Shown one piece after another: positions 7,051-14,447 of a stretch of DNA of 19,260 nucleotides; the first letter of the stretch is position 1; every line of letters begins with the position of its first letter. The stretch comes from Thermoprotei archaeon (GTDB lineage Archaea; Thermoproteota; Thermoprotei; Thermofilales; Thermofilaceae). Below the pieces are notes generated by a model. The model saw only the letters and a list, made by a program, of their open reading frames with translations, searched no databases and had not been told where the DNA came from. Both the position numbers and the translations under genes were made by a program. The DNA is taken from the NCBI GenBank assembly GCA_003649495.1, contig QMRZ01000013.1, forward strand, positions 1-19,260, written 5' to 3'.

Positions 7051-7063
7051 GCCCATTTAAGCG

Positions 7064-8203
7064 CTAGGTCCTAAGTCCGAGGCATATCCTAGAGATCTTC
7101 TCGATAGCCTTCAAGCCGCTGCCGGTGAGCGGGATGTAAATGCGTTCCTCCTTATCAATAGCACCCTCTGCCCTGGCCTTCTCTAAAGCAGCTAGCGCGG
7201 CAGCGGAGGTTGGCTCCACGAATAGCCCCATCCTAGCTAGGAGCTTAAACGCCTCAACTATCTCCTGGTCCTCGACTACAATGGCATCGCCATTCGACTT
7301 CTTAACCGCATCTATTACTTGTCTCAGCCTGGGGGGGTGAGGTATGGCTATTCCATCGGCTAGTGGCGCTCTAGGCGGCTCTCGGCCGTAGGGCCCGTGT
7401 AGCGCGTCGTATACTGGCGTGATGCCAGCGGCCTGTACAGCCATCATCCTGGGCACCTCATCTATCACCCCCAGCTTCCTTAGCTCGATGAAGCCCCTGT
7501 ACACCCCCAGCAGCAGGCCTCCACTCCCCACAGGCAGTATAGCAGCATCTGGAGGCCCAGCTTGTTCAACACACTCGTAGGCTAGCGTCTTGAGGCCCTC
7601 GATGAAGAATGGGTTCCACATGTGGCTAGCGTATACAGCTCCTCCCAGCTCCCTCATGACAGCCCTATGCACCTCAGCTCTAGGCCCCCTAACCTCAACC
7701 AGCTCAGCGCCGTAAGAGGCTATCTGGACCCTCTTGCCGATGGGGGCGTCGGCTGGTACGAAGACTCTACACCGGATCCCCGCGGCCGCGGAGTAGGCTG
7801 CGACAGCAGCTCCCGCGTTGCCGGAGGAATCTATGGCCACCTCCCTAACGCCTAGAGCCTTGAGATTAGAAATCATCAAGCTGGCTCCCCTGTCCTTAAA
7901 GGATCCAGTGGGGTTCACGTAGTCGAGCTTCAGGATAAGCTCCACTCCCCAGAGGCGTTTGAGGATAAGCGGAGTGAAACCCTCACCCATGCTGACCACA
8001 CAATTCTCCTCCAATAGGGGTAGGAACTCTCTATACCTCCACATGCTAGCGCTCCTACGTCTGAACTTATCAGTGTCAAACTCTAAGCCCTCCACGCTCA
8101 TCGCCACGTCGAGGGGGGCACCACAGCTACACCTCCAGCTCAGCGACGTGGGCTCGTACTCCCTGCCGCACGAGCTGCACACTATCCTGAAGTTCCCCTC
8201 CAC
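7064..8203 (-). CDS. thrC: Threonine synthase
   Basis: The 379-residue PLP enzyme converts O-phospho-L-homoserine to threonine. It has the archaeal layout: an N-terminal zinc-ribbon-like segment with Cys9, Cys12, Cys25 and Cys27, then the fold-type II PLP core. The PLP lysine is Lys103 in NPTGSFKDRG. The substrate loop SSGNAGAAVAAYSAAAG and the phosphate-binding loop PVGSGG are intact. Cysteate synthase and threonine dehydratase are related, but the zinc ribbon and length favour ThrC. The start is GTG 8203, 25 bases from a TATA box with no ribosome-binding site, so probably leaderless. It is a single-gene unit, divergent from the DHH gene and ended by an oligo-T tract. Confidence 0.9.
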   Translation of the reverse strand: MEGNFRIVCSSCGREYEPTSLSWRCSCGAPLDVAMSVEGLEFDTDKFRRRSASMWRYREFLPLLEENCVVSMGEGFTPLILKRLWGVELILKLDYVNPTGSFKDRGASLMISNLKALGVREVAIDSSGNAGAAVAAYSAAAGIRCRVFVPADAPIGKRVQIASYGAELVEVRGPRAEVHRAVMRELGGAVYASHMWNPFFIEGLKTLAYECVEQAGPPDAAILPVGSGGLLLGVYRGFIELRKLGVIDEVPRMMAVQAAGITPVYDALHGPYGREPPRAPLADGIAIPHPPRLRQVIDAVKKSNGDAIVVEDQEIVEAFKLLARMGLFVEPTSAAALAALEKARAEGAIDKEERIYIPLTGSGLKAIEKISRICLGLRT

Positions 8204-8212
8204 GTAATGCCC

Positions 8213-8232
8213 TAGGCTAGCCTACTTAAAAA
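8213..8232 (-). promoter_or_regulatory. thrC promoter with 12-base palindrome
   Basis: On the minus strand the TATA element ATTTTTAAG (8232-8224) is about 25 bases before GTG 8203. Between them lies TAGGCTAGCCTA (8213-8224), a perfect 12-base palindrome, which a dimeric repressor could use to block thrC transcription. About five perfect 12-base palindromes are expected by chance in the window. Confidence 0.4.
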
Positions 8233-8241
8233 TCGAGTCAA

Positions 8242-8264
8242 TGCTTAAATCAAACCAGCGCTGG
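8242..8264 (+). promoter_or_regulatory. Promoter of the DHH phosphoesterase gene
   Basis: A TATA-like GCTTAAAT (8243-8250) is centred about 26 bases before GTG 8273, so the transcript should be leaderless. A 10-base palindrome, CCAGCGCTGG (8255-8264), lies between TATA box and start. It differs from the thrC palindrome, so the two divergent genes would have separate control if both are operators. Confidence 0.4.
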
Positions 8265-8272
8265 ACCACTGC

Positions 8273-9232
8273 GTGGCTAGGACTGTAATCCTAGCCCACG
8301 GCGACGCGGATGGCGTCACAGCCGCGGCTGTAGCCAAGTCCGTGTACAGGGGGGCTGAGGTATTCTTCACCCACCCCGTGGGCCTACTCGAGGATTTTCG
8401 GGAATTCGCCAAGGATGCTGAGCGCGTCCTAATACTCGACATATCGCTGGATGAAAAACAGCTGAAGGGCCTTCTCGAGGAGTTTAAAAGGTTTAAGGGA
8501 GGAATCCTCTACATCGATCATCACCCGTTGCCTCCCGGCGCTAGGCTAGAGGAAGTAGGGGTTGAAGTAGTGCACGAGGAGGGACCCTGTGCAGCTGAGC
8601 TGACATTCAGGAGGCTGAAGCCGGGATGGGAGATGAGTAGGGTTGCCCTCTACGGGGCTATAGGCGACTATGCGCTCGACACGCCGTGGGTCAGAGAGGC
8701 GATGCTGAGGTGGGATATTAAGAGCCTATTCCTCGAGGCTGGAACTCTCGTGTTAGGCCTCGACTACATAGGCAGGGATCACGAGCTTAAGCGGAGGATA
8801 GTCAATGAGCTGAGCAGGGATGTGTTACCTACTAGCATCCCAGAGCTCCTGATAGCCGCTACGGTGCAGGCTAAGCGTATTGAAGAGATGAGAAGGAAGT
8901 TGCCACAGCTCGTGAGGACTGGGAGGAGCGTGGCGTATGTGGTGAATCCGCCGGGTAGCTTAGGGCTAGCTGCGTTTTATGCCAGGGTTTTGGCTGATAA
9001 GCCCGTGGGGCTGGCTGCGAGTGAGAGGGGAGGCACGTACGTGATCAGTGTTAGGGCTGGTGATCCCCGCGTTGACCTGAACTCGCTACTGAGGCGCTTA
9101 GCACCGCGCTTAGGAGGCCATGGTGGGGGTCATCCACAGGCTGCTGGTGCCAGGATACCGGCTTCTCGATTAAGCGAGTTCATAGAGGAGCTCGATAGAG
9201 CTGTGAGCGCCGCCTGTAGTGGAAAAGGGTAA
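8273..9232 (+). CDS. DHH/DHHA1 phosphoesterase (archaeal RecJ-like)
   Basis: This 319-residue protein of the DHH superfamily cuts phosphodiester bonds with bound Mn2+. Motif I is AHGDADG (His9, Asp11, Asp13), motif II LILDIS (Asp56), motif III YIDHHPLP (Asp82, His83, His84), followed by GAIGDY. The C-terminal DHHA1 domain ends in GGHGGGHPQAAG (about 281-292), which binds substrate. At 319 residues it lacks the extra domains of bacterial RecJ and is shorter than archaeal GAN. It may be a nanoRNase-like or single-strand exonuclease. The exact substrate is uncertain. The GTG start is leaderless. The 33-base gap to the next gene holds a palindrome, so the next gene may have its own promoter. Confidence 0.85.
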   Translation: MARTVILAHGDADGVTAAAVAKSVYRGAEVFFTHPVGLLEDFREFAKDAERVLILDISLDEKQLKGLLEEFKRFKGGILYIDHHPLPPGARLEEVGVEVVHEEGPCAAELTFRRLKPGWEMSRVALYGAIGDYALDTPWVREAMLRWDIKSLFLEAGTLVLGLDYIGRDHELKRRIVNELSRDVLPTSIPELLIAATVQAKRIEEMRRKLPQLVRTGRSVAYVVNPPGSLGLAAFYARVLADKPVGLAASERGGTYVISVRAGDPRVDLNSLLRRLAPRLGGHGGGHPQAAGARIPASRLSEFIEELDRAVSAACSGKG

Positions 9233-9263
9233 TTACGAGGGCAGTGCCCTACAGGGAGGGAGG
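9229..9263 (+). promoter_or_regulatory. Possible promoter and operator of the ceramidase-esterase operon
   Basis: The gap after the DHH stop holds a weak AT-rich element, GTAATTAC (9229-9236), that could serve as TATA box. AGGGCAGTGCCCT (9238-9250) follows, a 13-base palindrome with six-base arms around one central base. Its centre is too short to form a hairpin, so it would act as a DNA operator rather than a terminator. GGGAGG (9254-9259) and GGAGG (9259-9263) then serve as ribosome-binding sites for GTG 9266. Confidence 0.4.
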
Positions 9264-9265
9264 CC

Positions 9266-10570
9266 GTGGCTAGGTTGAGAGCGGGGGTAGGGGTTCGCGT
9301 GATAACTCCGCCTGTGGGCGTGCCGCTGGGGGGTTACGCCGCTCGAGTCGAGCCCGCGAGAGGCGTACATGATGACCTCCACGCCAGGGCCGTAGTCCTG
9401 GAAGCTGGCGGCGAGCGCGCTGCGCTGGTGTCTCTAGAGCTGTTATACGCGACTCGCGAGCTAGTAGAGGAGGTCAGGAGGGTGTGTGAGGAGGAAGCAG
9501 GGATCCCCCAGGACTCAGTGATGGTGGCAGCTGTCCACACCCACTCAGGCCCCTCCCTAGTGGGCTTCCACTCGACGCCGAGGCAGGGGTACCTAGAGGA
9601 GTACCTACGCCTGCTGCCGGGTCTCGTGGCCAGCGCGGTTATAGAGGCTACGCATAGGCTGGTGGAAGTGGATGTGAGGTATGGGCGTGGCAGAGTGGAT
9701 AAGTGGCTCGTCAACCGCAGGAAGCCGGGCAGGGGACCCCTGGACCCTGAGGTATCCGCCCTATGCCTCGAGCATGGAGGCAGAGCCCTGTGCACAGTAG
9801 TGAACTTTGCGTGTCACGCGGTAGTCCTGGGTCACAATAACCTCCTGATATCAGCCGACTACCCCGGCTATGTCTCCACGACGGTTGAGCGGCTCTTAGG
9901 CGGCTCTTGCCTATTCCTCAACGGCGCGTGTGGCGACGTAAACCCGCTAACTCCCGGCACATCACTTGAGAGGGTATACGACAGGTCTGTGGGAACCTTC
10001 AAGCACGCGGAGGAGATGGGGGCTGCCATAGCCTGTGAGGCAGTGAAATCTCTGCTGAGCTCGGAGTCATCAAGTGTGCGTGGGGTGTGGGCTGCCAGGA
10101 GGCGCGTGGAGCTCAAGATCAGAGAGTTCCCGAGGATTAGCGAGGAGGAGCTCGAGGCTACTAGGAGATCCTTCAAGGACGCCCTAGCTAAGGGCAACTG
10201 GGGCGAGGCCTCCAAGTTGAGGTTCAGGCTAGCTATGATGGAGCTTGTGAAGAGGCTTGAGGAGAGGTGCCCTGATGGTGTGCTGCGGACGGAGGTACAG
10301 GCGCTGAGAATAGGGGATGCGGTGGTAGTCGGCCTACCAGGCGAGCCCTTCGTGGAGGTGGGGCTGAGGATCAAGGCGTCCTCCAGGGCAGGCCTAACGA
10401 TGGTGGCAGGCTACGCTAATGACGCCATAGGCTACTTGCCGACGGATGAGGCGTTCGAGGAGGGAGGGTATGAGGTCTCCCTGCCTGTGTGCATAGTCGA
10501 GAGGGGGGCAGCGAGTAGGCTGGTGGATGAGGCGACGAGGCTGGTGGAGGAGCTACTTGCGGAGGGCTGA
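9266..10570 (+). CDS. Neutral/alkaline ceramidase-family hydrolase (PF04734-like)
   Basis: The 434-residue protein matches the N-terminal catalytic domain of neutral ceramidases. Zinc-site motifs are VHTHSGP (His91, His93), NFACHAVVLGH (His184), GLPGEPFVEVG (Glu360) and GYANDAIGYLPT (Tyr383, Tyr390). In characterised ceramidases the nucleophile serine lies in a GD-x-SP motif. Here the matching place reads GDVNP (223-227), with Asn226 replacing Ser. The C-terminal Ig-like domain and signal peptide are absent, so the protein is cytoplasmic. Archaea lack sphingolipids, so the true substrate is probably another acyl amide, ester or glycoconjugate. GTG 9266 follows GGGAGG repeats. The next gene starts inside this one. 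Confidence 0.75.
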   Translation: MARLRAGVGVRVITPPVGVPLGGYAARVEPARGVHDDLHARAVVLEAGGERAALVSLELLYATRELVEEVRRVCEEEAGIPQDSVMVAAVHTHSGPSLVGFHSTPRQGYLEEYLRLLPGLVASAVIEATHRLVEVDVRYGRGRVDKWLVNRRKPGRGPLDPEVSALCLEHGGRALCTVVNFACHAVVLGHNNLLISADYPGYVSTTVERLLGGSCLFLNGACGDVNPLTPGTSLERVYDRSVGTFKHAEEMGAAIACEAVKSLLSSESSSVRGVWAARRRVELKIREFPRISEEELEATRRSFKDALAKGNWGEASKLRFRLAMMELVKRLEERCPDGVLRTEVQALRIGDAVVVGLPGEPFVEVGLRIKASSRAGLTMVAGYANDAIGYLPTDEAFEEGGYEVSLPVCIVERGAASRLVDEATRLVEELLAEG

Positions 10571-12554
10571 GGCGGTAAGCTTTTCCCCGCCGGAGAGCCT
10601 GAGCAGGGGGAGGAGCTTGTTAGACCTGCTTGAGCTTAAGGTGTTGCCTCGGAATTACTCATCAATGCTCCGCGACCACTTCGCTCGACTTGCCTACGAG
10701 CTTGATGCATCCCTGACTAGGCCATCAAGGCCGGAGGAGGTGGAGGGCTGGCGCCGTCGGGTGAGGGAGGCTCTGTGGGATGCGATGGGCGTTGAGCCTG
10801 AGAGAGCTGAGCTAAATGCTAGAGTGGTGCGCAGGAGGAGGAAGAAAGGCTACGGAGTGGAAAACATAGTATTCGAGAGCAGGCCAGGCTTCCTAGTAAC
10901 TGGCAACCTATACCTCCCTGAGGGCGAAGGCCCCTTCCCAGCCATACTCAGGGTTCACGGCCACTACCCGCGAGGGAAGTTCCAGGCTGAGGTGCAGGCC
11001 TCAGCAGCTACGCTGGCTAGGGCGGGATTCGTGGTCCTCGCAGTGGACATGGTAGGCTACGGCGATAGGTGGTTCCAGGGCCACAGAGAGGGGGTGTGGC
11101 TCCCCGCTATCGGGATGAGCCTGCCGGGCTTGCTGCTGTGGGATAACATCAGGGCCCTAGACTACCTGGAGTCTAGGAGGGAGGTGGATCCGGAGAGGAT
11201 AGGGGTCACGGGTAGCTCTGGGGGAGGCACTCAGACCATGTACCTGGCCGCCCTAGACGATAGGGTTAAGGCGGCGGTCCCCGTGGTGTCTGCCGAGGTG
11301 TTTGAGGATCAGGTGGCTAGCGGCCGTTGCTACTGCGAGTGCGTACCCGGGATCATGAGGTTCGCTAATGTGAGCGATGTCCTGGCCCTCATAGCGCCCA
11401 GGCCCCTCCTACTCATTTGCGGCATTCATGATGACGTGTTCCCCGTGCTGAGAGCTAGGAAGGCCTACCTCCGCCTCAAGAGGATCTACGAGATGATGGG
11501 CGTGGCTGACAGGGTGGCGCTGTATGAAGTGCATACTGGTCACGGATACTTCAGGGAGATGAGGGAGGCCATGTACCGGTGGTTCAACAGGTGGCTCCGA
11601 GGAGAGGATGAACCCATAGAGGAGCGCGACCTTGATCTAGACTCGGAGTACTCGCCCTCGCTCTCCTGCCTTCCAAGGCCTGAGGGAGAGACAATCGCCA
11701 CTCTATACTACCGCAAGGCGCTGGAGCTGGCTAAGGCCAGGAGGGCCAGCCCAGAGGAGTGGATCCAGCGGGTGGGGGAGCTGAGGGTGAGGCTGATTGA
11801 GGACGTGTTTGGAGGCTTCCCCGAGGAGCTGATCCACGTCAGATCCCTTGGCAAGGAGACGTTGAACGGTATTGAGGTTGAGAAGCTGGCGATCAGGACC
11901 GAGTTGGACATCATAGTGCCAGCACTCCTCCTCCGTAGGTCCAAGGAAGGGGGGAGAAGGTGTCGTGTGTACTTATCACCCAGAGGCAAGGCGAGAGCCC
12001 CCTCGCTGGGCATCGTGAGGAGCTGGCTCGATGCGGGATACGCAGTGCTAGCCCTGGACTACAGGGGCGTGGGCGAGACCGCATTTAGTGAGGAGGTGGC
12101 TGTCAAGAACTCGCTCGTCCTGGGCAGGCACGTGCTGGGCATGCGAGTATATGATGTCATCAGGGCCATCGACTTCCTCCTGGGAGAGGCTGGGTTTAGT
12201 GAGGTGGAGCTCTACGGGGAGAGGGAGGCTGGCTTCATTGCCTTGCTGGCCGCTGCCTTAGATGAGCGTGTCAAGGCCGTTCACACCCTGGAGATGCCAG
12301 CTACTCTCGTGTCAAGAGATGGCTTCAGCTACCCACCATCCCTATTCCCACCCAACATCCTGAGATATGCTGACGTGCCAGAGCTAGCGGCCATGGTAGC
12401 GCCAAGGCCACTAGCTATAGAGCAGCCCATCGGCCCCCACCTGGAGCTACTCCCTCAGGAGGAGGCGGATGAGTGCTTTGAGTTCACGAGATATGTTTAT
12501 GAGTGCCTCGGGGCTCCTCACAACTTCAGCGTGATATCCTACGCCTCAGGCTAG
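10527..12554 (+). CDS. Tandem alpha/beta-hydrolase, acetyl-xylan-esterase-like
   Basis: The 675-residue protein carries two alpha/beta-hydrolase domains. The first (about 110-360) is complete: RVHGHYPRG oxyanion region, nucleophile Ser231 in GSSGG, acid in CGIHDD (Asp302/303) and His339 in HTGHGY. This is the layout of large dienelactone/acetyl-xylan-esterase proteins. The second (about 445-670) keeps the fold (ALDYRGVGET, MVAPRPLA), but its elbow reads YGEREAG, with Arg566 in place of Ser. It is therefore probably structural or substrate-binding. There is no signal peptide. The start ATG 10527 overlaps the previous gene by 44 bases. TTG 10557, four bases after GGTGGAGGAG, is a good alternative. 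A carbohydrate or lipid ester is the likely substrate. Confidence 0.8.
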   Translation: MRRRGWWRSYLRRAEAVSFSPPESLSRGRSLLDLLELKVLPRNYSSMLRDHFARLAYELDASLTRPSRPEEVEGWRRRVREALWDAMGVEPERAELNARVVRRRRKKGYGVENIVFESRPGFLVTGNLYLPEGEGPFPAILRVHGHYPRGKFQAEVQASAATLARAGFVVLAVDMVGYGDRWFQGHREGVWLPAIGMSLPGLLLWDNIRALDYLESRREVDPERIGVTGSSGGGTQTMYLAALDDRVKAAVPVVSAEVFEDQVASGRCYCECVPGIMRFANVSDVLALIAPRPLLLICGIHDDVFPVLRARKAYLRLKRIYEMMGVADRVALYEVHTGHGYFREMREAMYRWFNRWLRGEDEPIEERDLDLDSEYSPSLSCLPRPEGETIATLYYRKALELAKARRASPEEWIQRVGELRVRLIEDVFGGFPEELIHVRSLGKETLNGIEVEKLAIRTELDIIVPALLLRRSKEGGRRCRVYLSPRGKARAPSLGIVRSWLDAGYAVLALDYRGVGETAFSEEVAVKNSLVLGRHVLGMRVYDVIRAIDFLLGEAGFSEVELYGEREAGFIALLAAALDERVKAVHTLEMPATLVSRDGFSYPPSLFPPNILRYADVPELAAMVAPRPLAIEQPIGPHLELLPQEEADECFEFTRYVYECLGAPHNFSVISYASG

Positions 12555-12577
12555 CCTGGATGGCAGCGGTCCCGGCG

Positions 12578-12596
12578 AGGTATAGTTTTTACCTAG
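12578..12596 (+). promoter_or_regulatory. Promoter of the iolG-epimerase operon
   Basis: A TATA element (TATAGTTTTT, 12581-12590) is centred about 27 bases before ATG 12612, so the transcript should be leaderless. AGGTA (12578-12582) and TACCT (12590-12594) form an inverted repeat flanking it. TTTTTACCTAG (12586-12596) matches nine of eleven bases with TTTATACCTGG at the other inositol-block promoter. Confidence 0.45.
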
Positions 12597-12611
12597 TTAG
12601 TAAGCCTCATC

Positions 12612-13616
12612 ATGGGTATGATAGGAGTCGCGGTCGTGGGCTTGGGCAGGATTGGGAGGCTTCACGCCGAGATCTTCGCTACGAAGGTTGAGGGGGCTAA
12701 GCTCGTAGCCGTGTGTGACGTCGTCAAGGGTGTAGTTGAGGAGGTCGGCTCCAAGCTAGGTGTCAAGCCTTACACGGATTATGGGGAGCTGCTCCGCGAT
12801 AGGGCGGTGGATGCAGTCGTAATATGCACTCCAACATTCCTCCACGCCGAAATGATAGTGAGGGCGGCTGAGGAGGGCAAGCATGTGCTCTGCGAGAAGC
12901 CTCTCGCAGTAACTACTGAGGAGGCTGAGAGGGCGCTGAAGAGCGTTGAGAAGAGCGGGGTAAAGCTGCAGGTGGGTTACATGAGGCGGTTCGACCAGGC
13001 GTACTCGGGCGCTAAGAAGGCCATCGAGGAGGGGAGGATAGGGAGGCCCCTCGTCTTCATAAGCATCGCTAGGGATCCCGGCCCCCCGCCAGGCTGGGCG
13101 GCAGACCCGAGGAAGTCTGGCGGCATATTCCTGGACATGCTGAGCCACGACTTCGACATGGCTCGTTGGCTAATGTCGTCGGAGGTGAGAAGAGTATATG
13201 CCACGGGCGGCGCCTACCTCTACGAGGAGCTTAGGGAGAAGGGCGACCTCGACGTGGTTAACGTGTGCCTCGAGTTTGAGAGCGGGGCCCTCGGCCTTAT
13301 CCACGGAAGCAGGAAATCCGCATTCGGCTACGACCTCAGGACGGAGGTGATGGGGTCGGAGGGGACCCTGTACGTGGGATCTCATCACGACCCCAACCTA
13401 GCCGTAGGCACTAGAGCTGGTGTCACGTACAGCGGCGTCAGCTGGTTCATGGGCAGGTTCTACGACGCGTACGTGAGGGAGGATGAGGAGTTCGTCAAGT
13501 CCATAGCTGAGGACAGGGAACCTCTTGTGACTGGGCTCGACGGTAGGAGGGCGATTGAGATAGCTGAAGCGGCGTGGAGGAGCGTCAGGGAGGGGAGGCC
13601 GGTAAGCCTGGTGTGA
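12612..13616 (+). CDS. iolG: Inositol 2-dehydrogenase (Gfo/Idh/MocA family)
   Basis: The 334-residue NAD-dependent dehydrogenase would oxidise myo-inositol to 2-keto-myo-inositol (scyllo-inosose). The N-terminal Rossmann fold has GLGRIGRLHAE (10-20) and CTPTFLHAE. CEKPLAV carries Lys96. The C-terminal domain has GGIFLDMLSHDFDMARW, with Asp175 and His179. Lys, Asp and His correspond to the catalytic trio of Bacillus inositol dehydrogenase, and the DMxxHDFDMARW block is typical of that subfamily. Related sugar dehydrogenases cannot be fully excluded. ATG 12612 is leaderless from a TATA box at about 12585; ATG 12618 is an alternative. The epimerase gene follows after three bases. Confidence 0.82.
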   Translation: MGMIGVAVVGLGRIGRLHAEIFATKVEGAKLVAVCDVVKGVVEEVGSKLGVKPYTDYGELLRDRAVDAVVICTPTFLHAEMIVRAAEEGKHVLCEKPLAVTTEEAERALKSVEKSGVKLQVGYMRRFDQAYSGAKKAIEEGRIGRPLVFISIARDPGPPPGWAADPRKSGGIFLDMLSHDFDMARWLMSSEVRRVYATGGAYLYEELREKGDLDVVNVCLEFESGALGLIHGSRKSAFGYDLRTEVMGSEGTLYVGSHHDPNLAVGTRAGVTYSGVSWFMGRFYDAYVREDEEFVKSIAEDREPLVTGLDGRRAIEIAEAAWRSVREGRPVSLV

Positions 13617-13619
13617 CGC

Positions 13620-14417
13620 ATGAAGCTGGCCGTAGTTGTGGCTCCGCCCACGGCGGGCTTTGAGGCAGTTGTCAGGAGGCCCCTGAGAGAGGCGCTATCC
13701 CTCCTGCAGGAGTACGGGTACGATGGCGTGGAGCTCAGCCTCCTAGACCCAAAGGTGATCGATAGGGGGGAGCTGAGGTCCATGCTGAGCGAGTATGGGC
13801 TAGAGCTGCCGGCCTTGAGCACTGGCCTCAACTACCTCCACTTCGGCCTCAGCCTAACTAGCCCCGATCCCGCAGTCAGGAAGAGGGCTGTCGATAGGCT
13901 GCTGGAGTTCGCGGACTTAGCATACGAATTTGGCGCTGCAGTTGTCATAGGGCTGATAAGAGGCAGGAGCGGGGGGCTAAGCCGCAGGTCTGCGTTAAAG
14001 CTCCTAGTCGAGGAGCTGAGGGAGGTCTGCAAGCGCGCGAGCCACGTAAAGTTCCTTCTCGAGCCGCTCAATAGGTACGAGACAGACCTGGTAAATAACG
14101 TTGAGGAGGCCCTAGAGGTGCTCGAGATGGTGGCTGTTGAGAACCTGTACCTCCTCGTAGACACCTTCCATATGAATATTGAGGAGCCGAGGATCGAGGT
14201 GTCGATAAAGAGGGCTGGGGGCAGGATAGGTCACGTCCACGTAGCTGATAGTAATAGGCTAGCCCCGGGGATGGGGCATCTAGACTTCAAGTCCGTGGTA
14301 AGTGCGTTGAGAGAGGTGGGCTACGACGGCTACTTATCAGCAGAGGTGATAGTTAAGCCGGACTTAAAGACGGTGCTAGAGGCGACTAAGCGGACGCTAG
14401 CCCCCCTCTTGGCTTAG
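13620..14417 (+). CDS. Sugar epimerase of the D-tagatose 3-epimerase family (IolO-like)
   Basis: This is a 265-residue xylose-isomerase-like TIM barrel. Metal ligands are Glu148 (LLEPLNRYET), Asp181 (VDTFHMNIEE), His207 (GHVHVADSNR) and Glu242 (SAEV). The spacings 33, 26 and 35 equal those of the four ligands in Pseudomonas cichorii D-tagatose 3-epimerase. PGMGHLDF follows as in that family. Next to iolG, the likely reaction is epimerisation of 5-keto-L-gluconate to D-tagaturonate, as by Thermotoga IolO. IolE- or IolI-type activity and plain ketohexose epimerisation are alternatives. It starts three bases after the iolG stop and is probably translationally coupled. It ends 30 bases from the convergent trpB. 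Confidence 0.78.
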   Translation: MKLAVVVAPPTAGFEAVVRRPLREALSLLQEYGYDGVELSLLDPKVIDRGELRSMLSEYGLELPALSTGLNYLHFGLSLTSPDPAVRKRAVDRLLEFADLAYEFGAAVVIGLIRGRSGGLSRRSALKLLVEELREVCKRASHVKFLLEPLNRYETDLVNNVEEALEVLEMVAVENLYLLVDTFHMNIEEPRIEVSIKRAGGRIGHVHVADSNRLAPGMGHLDFKSVVSALREVGYDGYLSAEVIVKPDLKTVLEATKRTLAPLLA

Positions 14418-14447
14418 CACGGGACATACGCTAAGCCACGCTCCGCG

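Noticed and set aside
14418..14447. Bidirectional terminator between the epimerase and trpB
   Set aside because: The 30-base convergent gap has no T-run on either strand and no clear hairpin.
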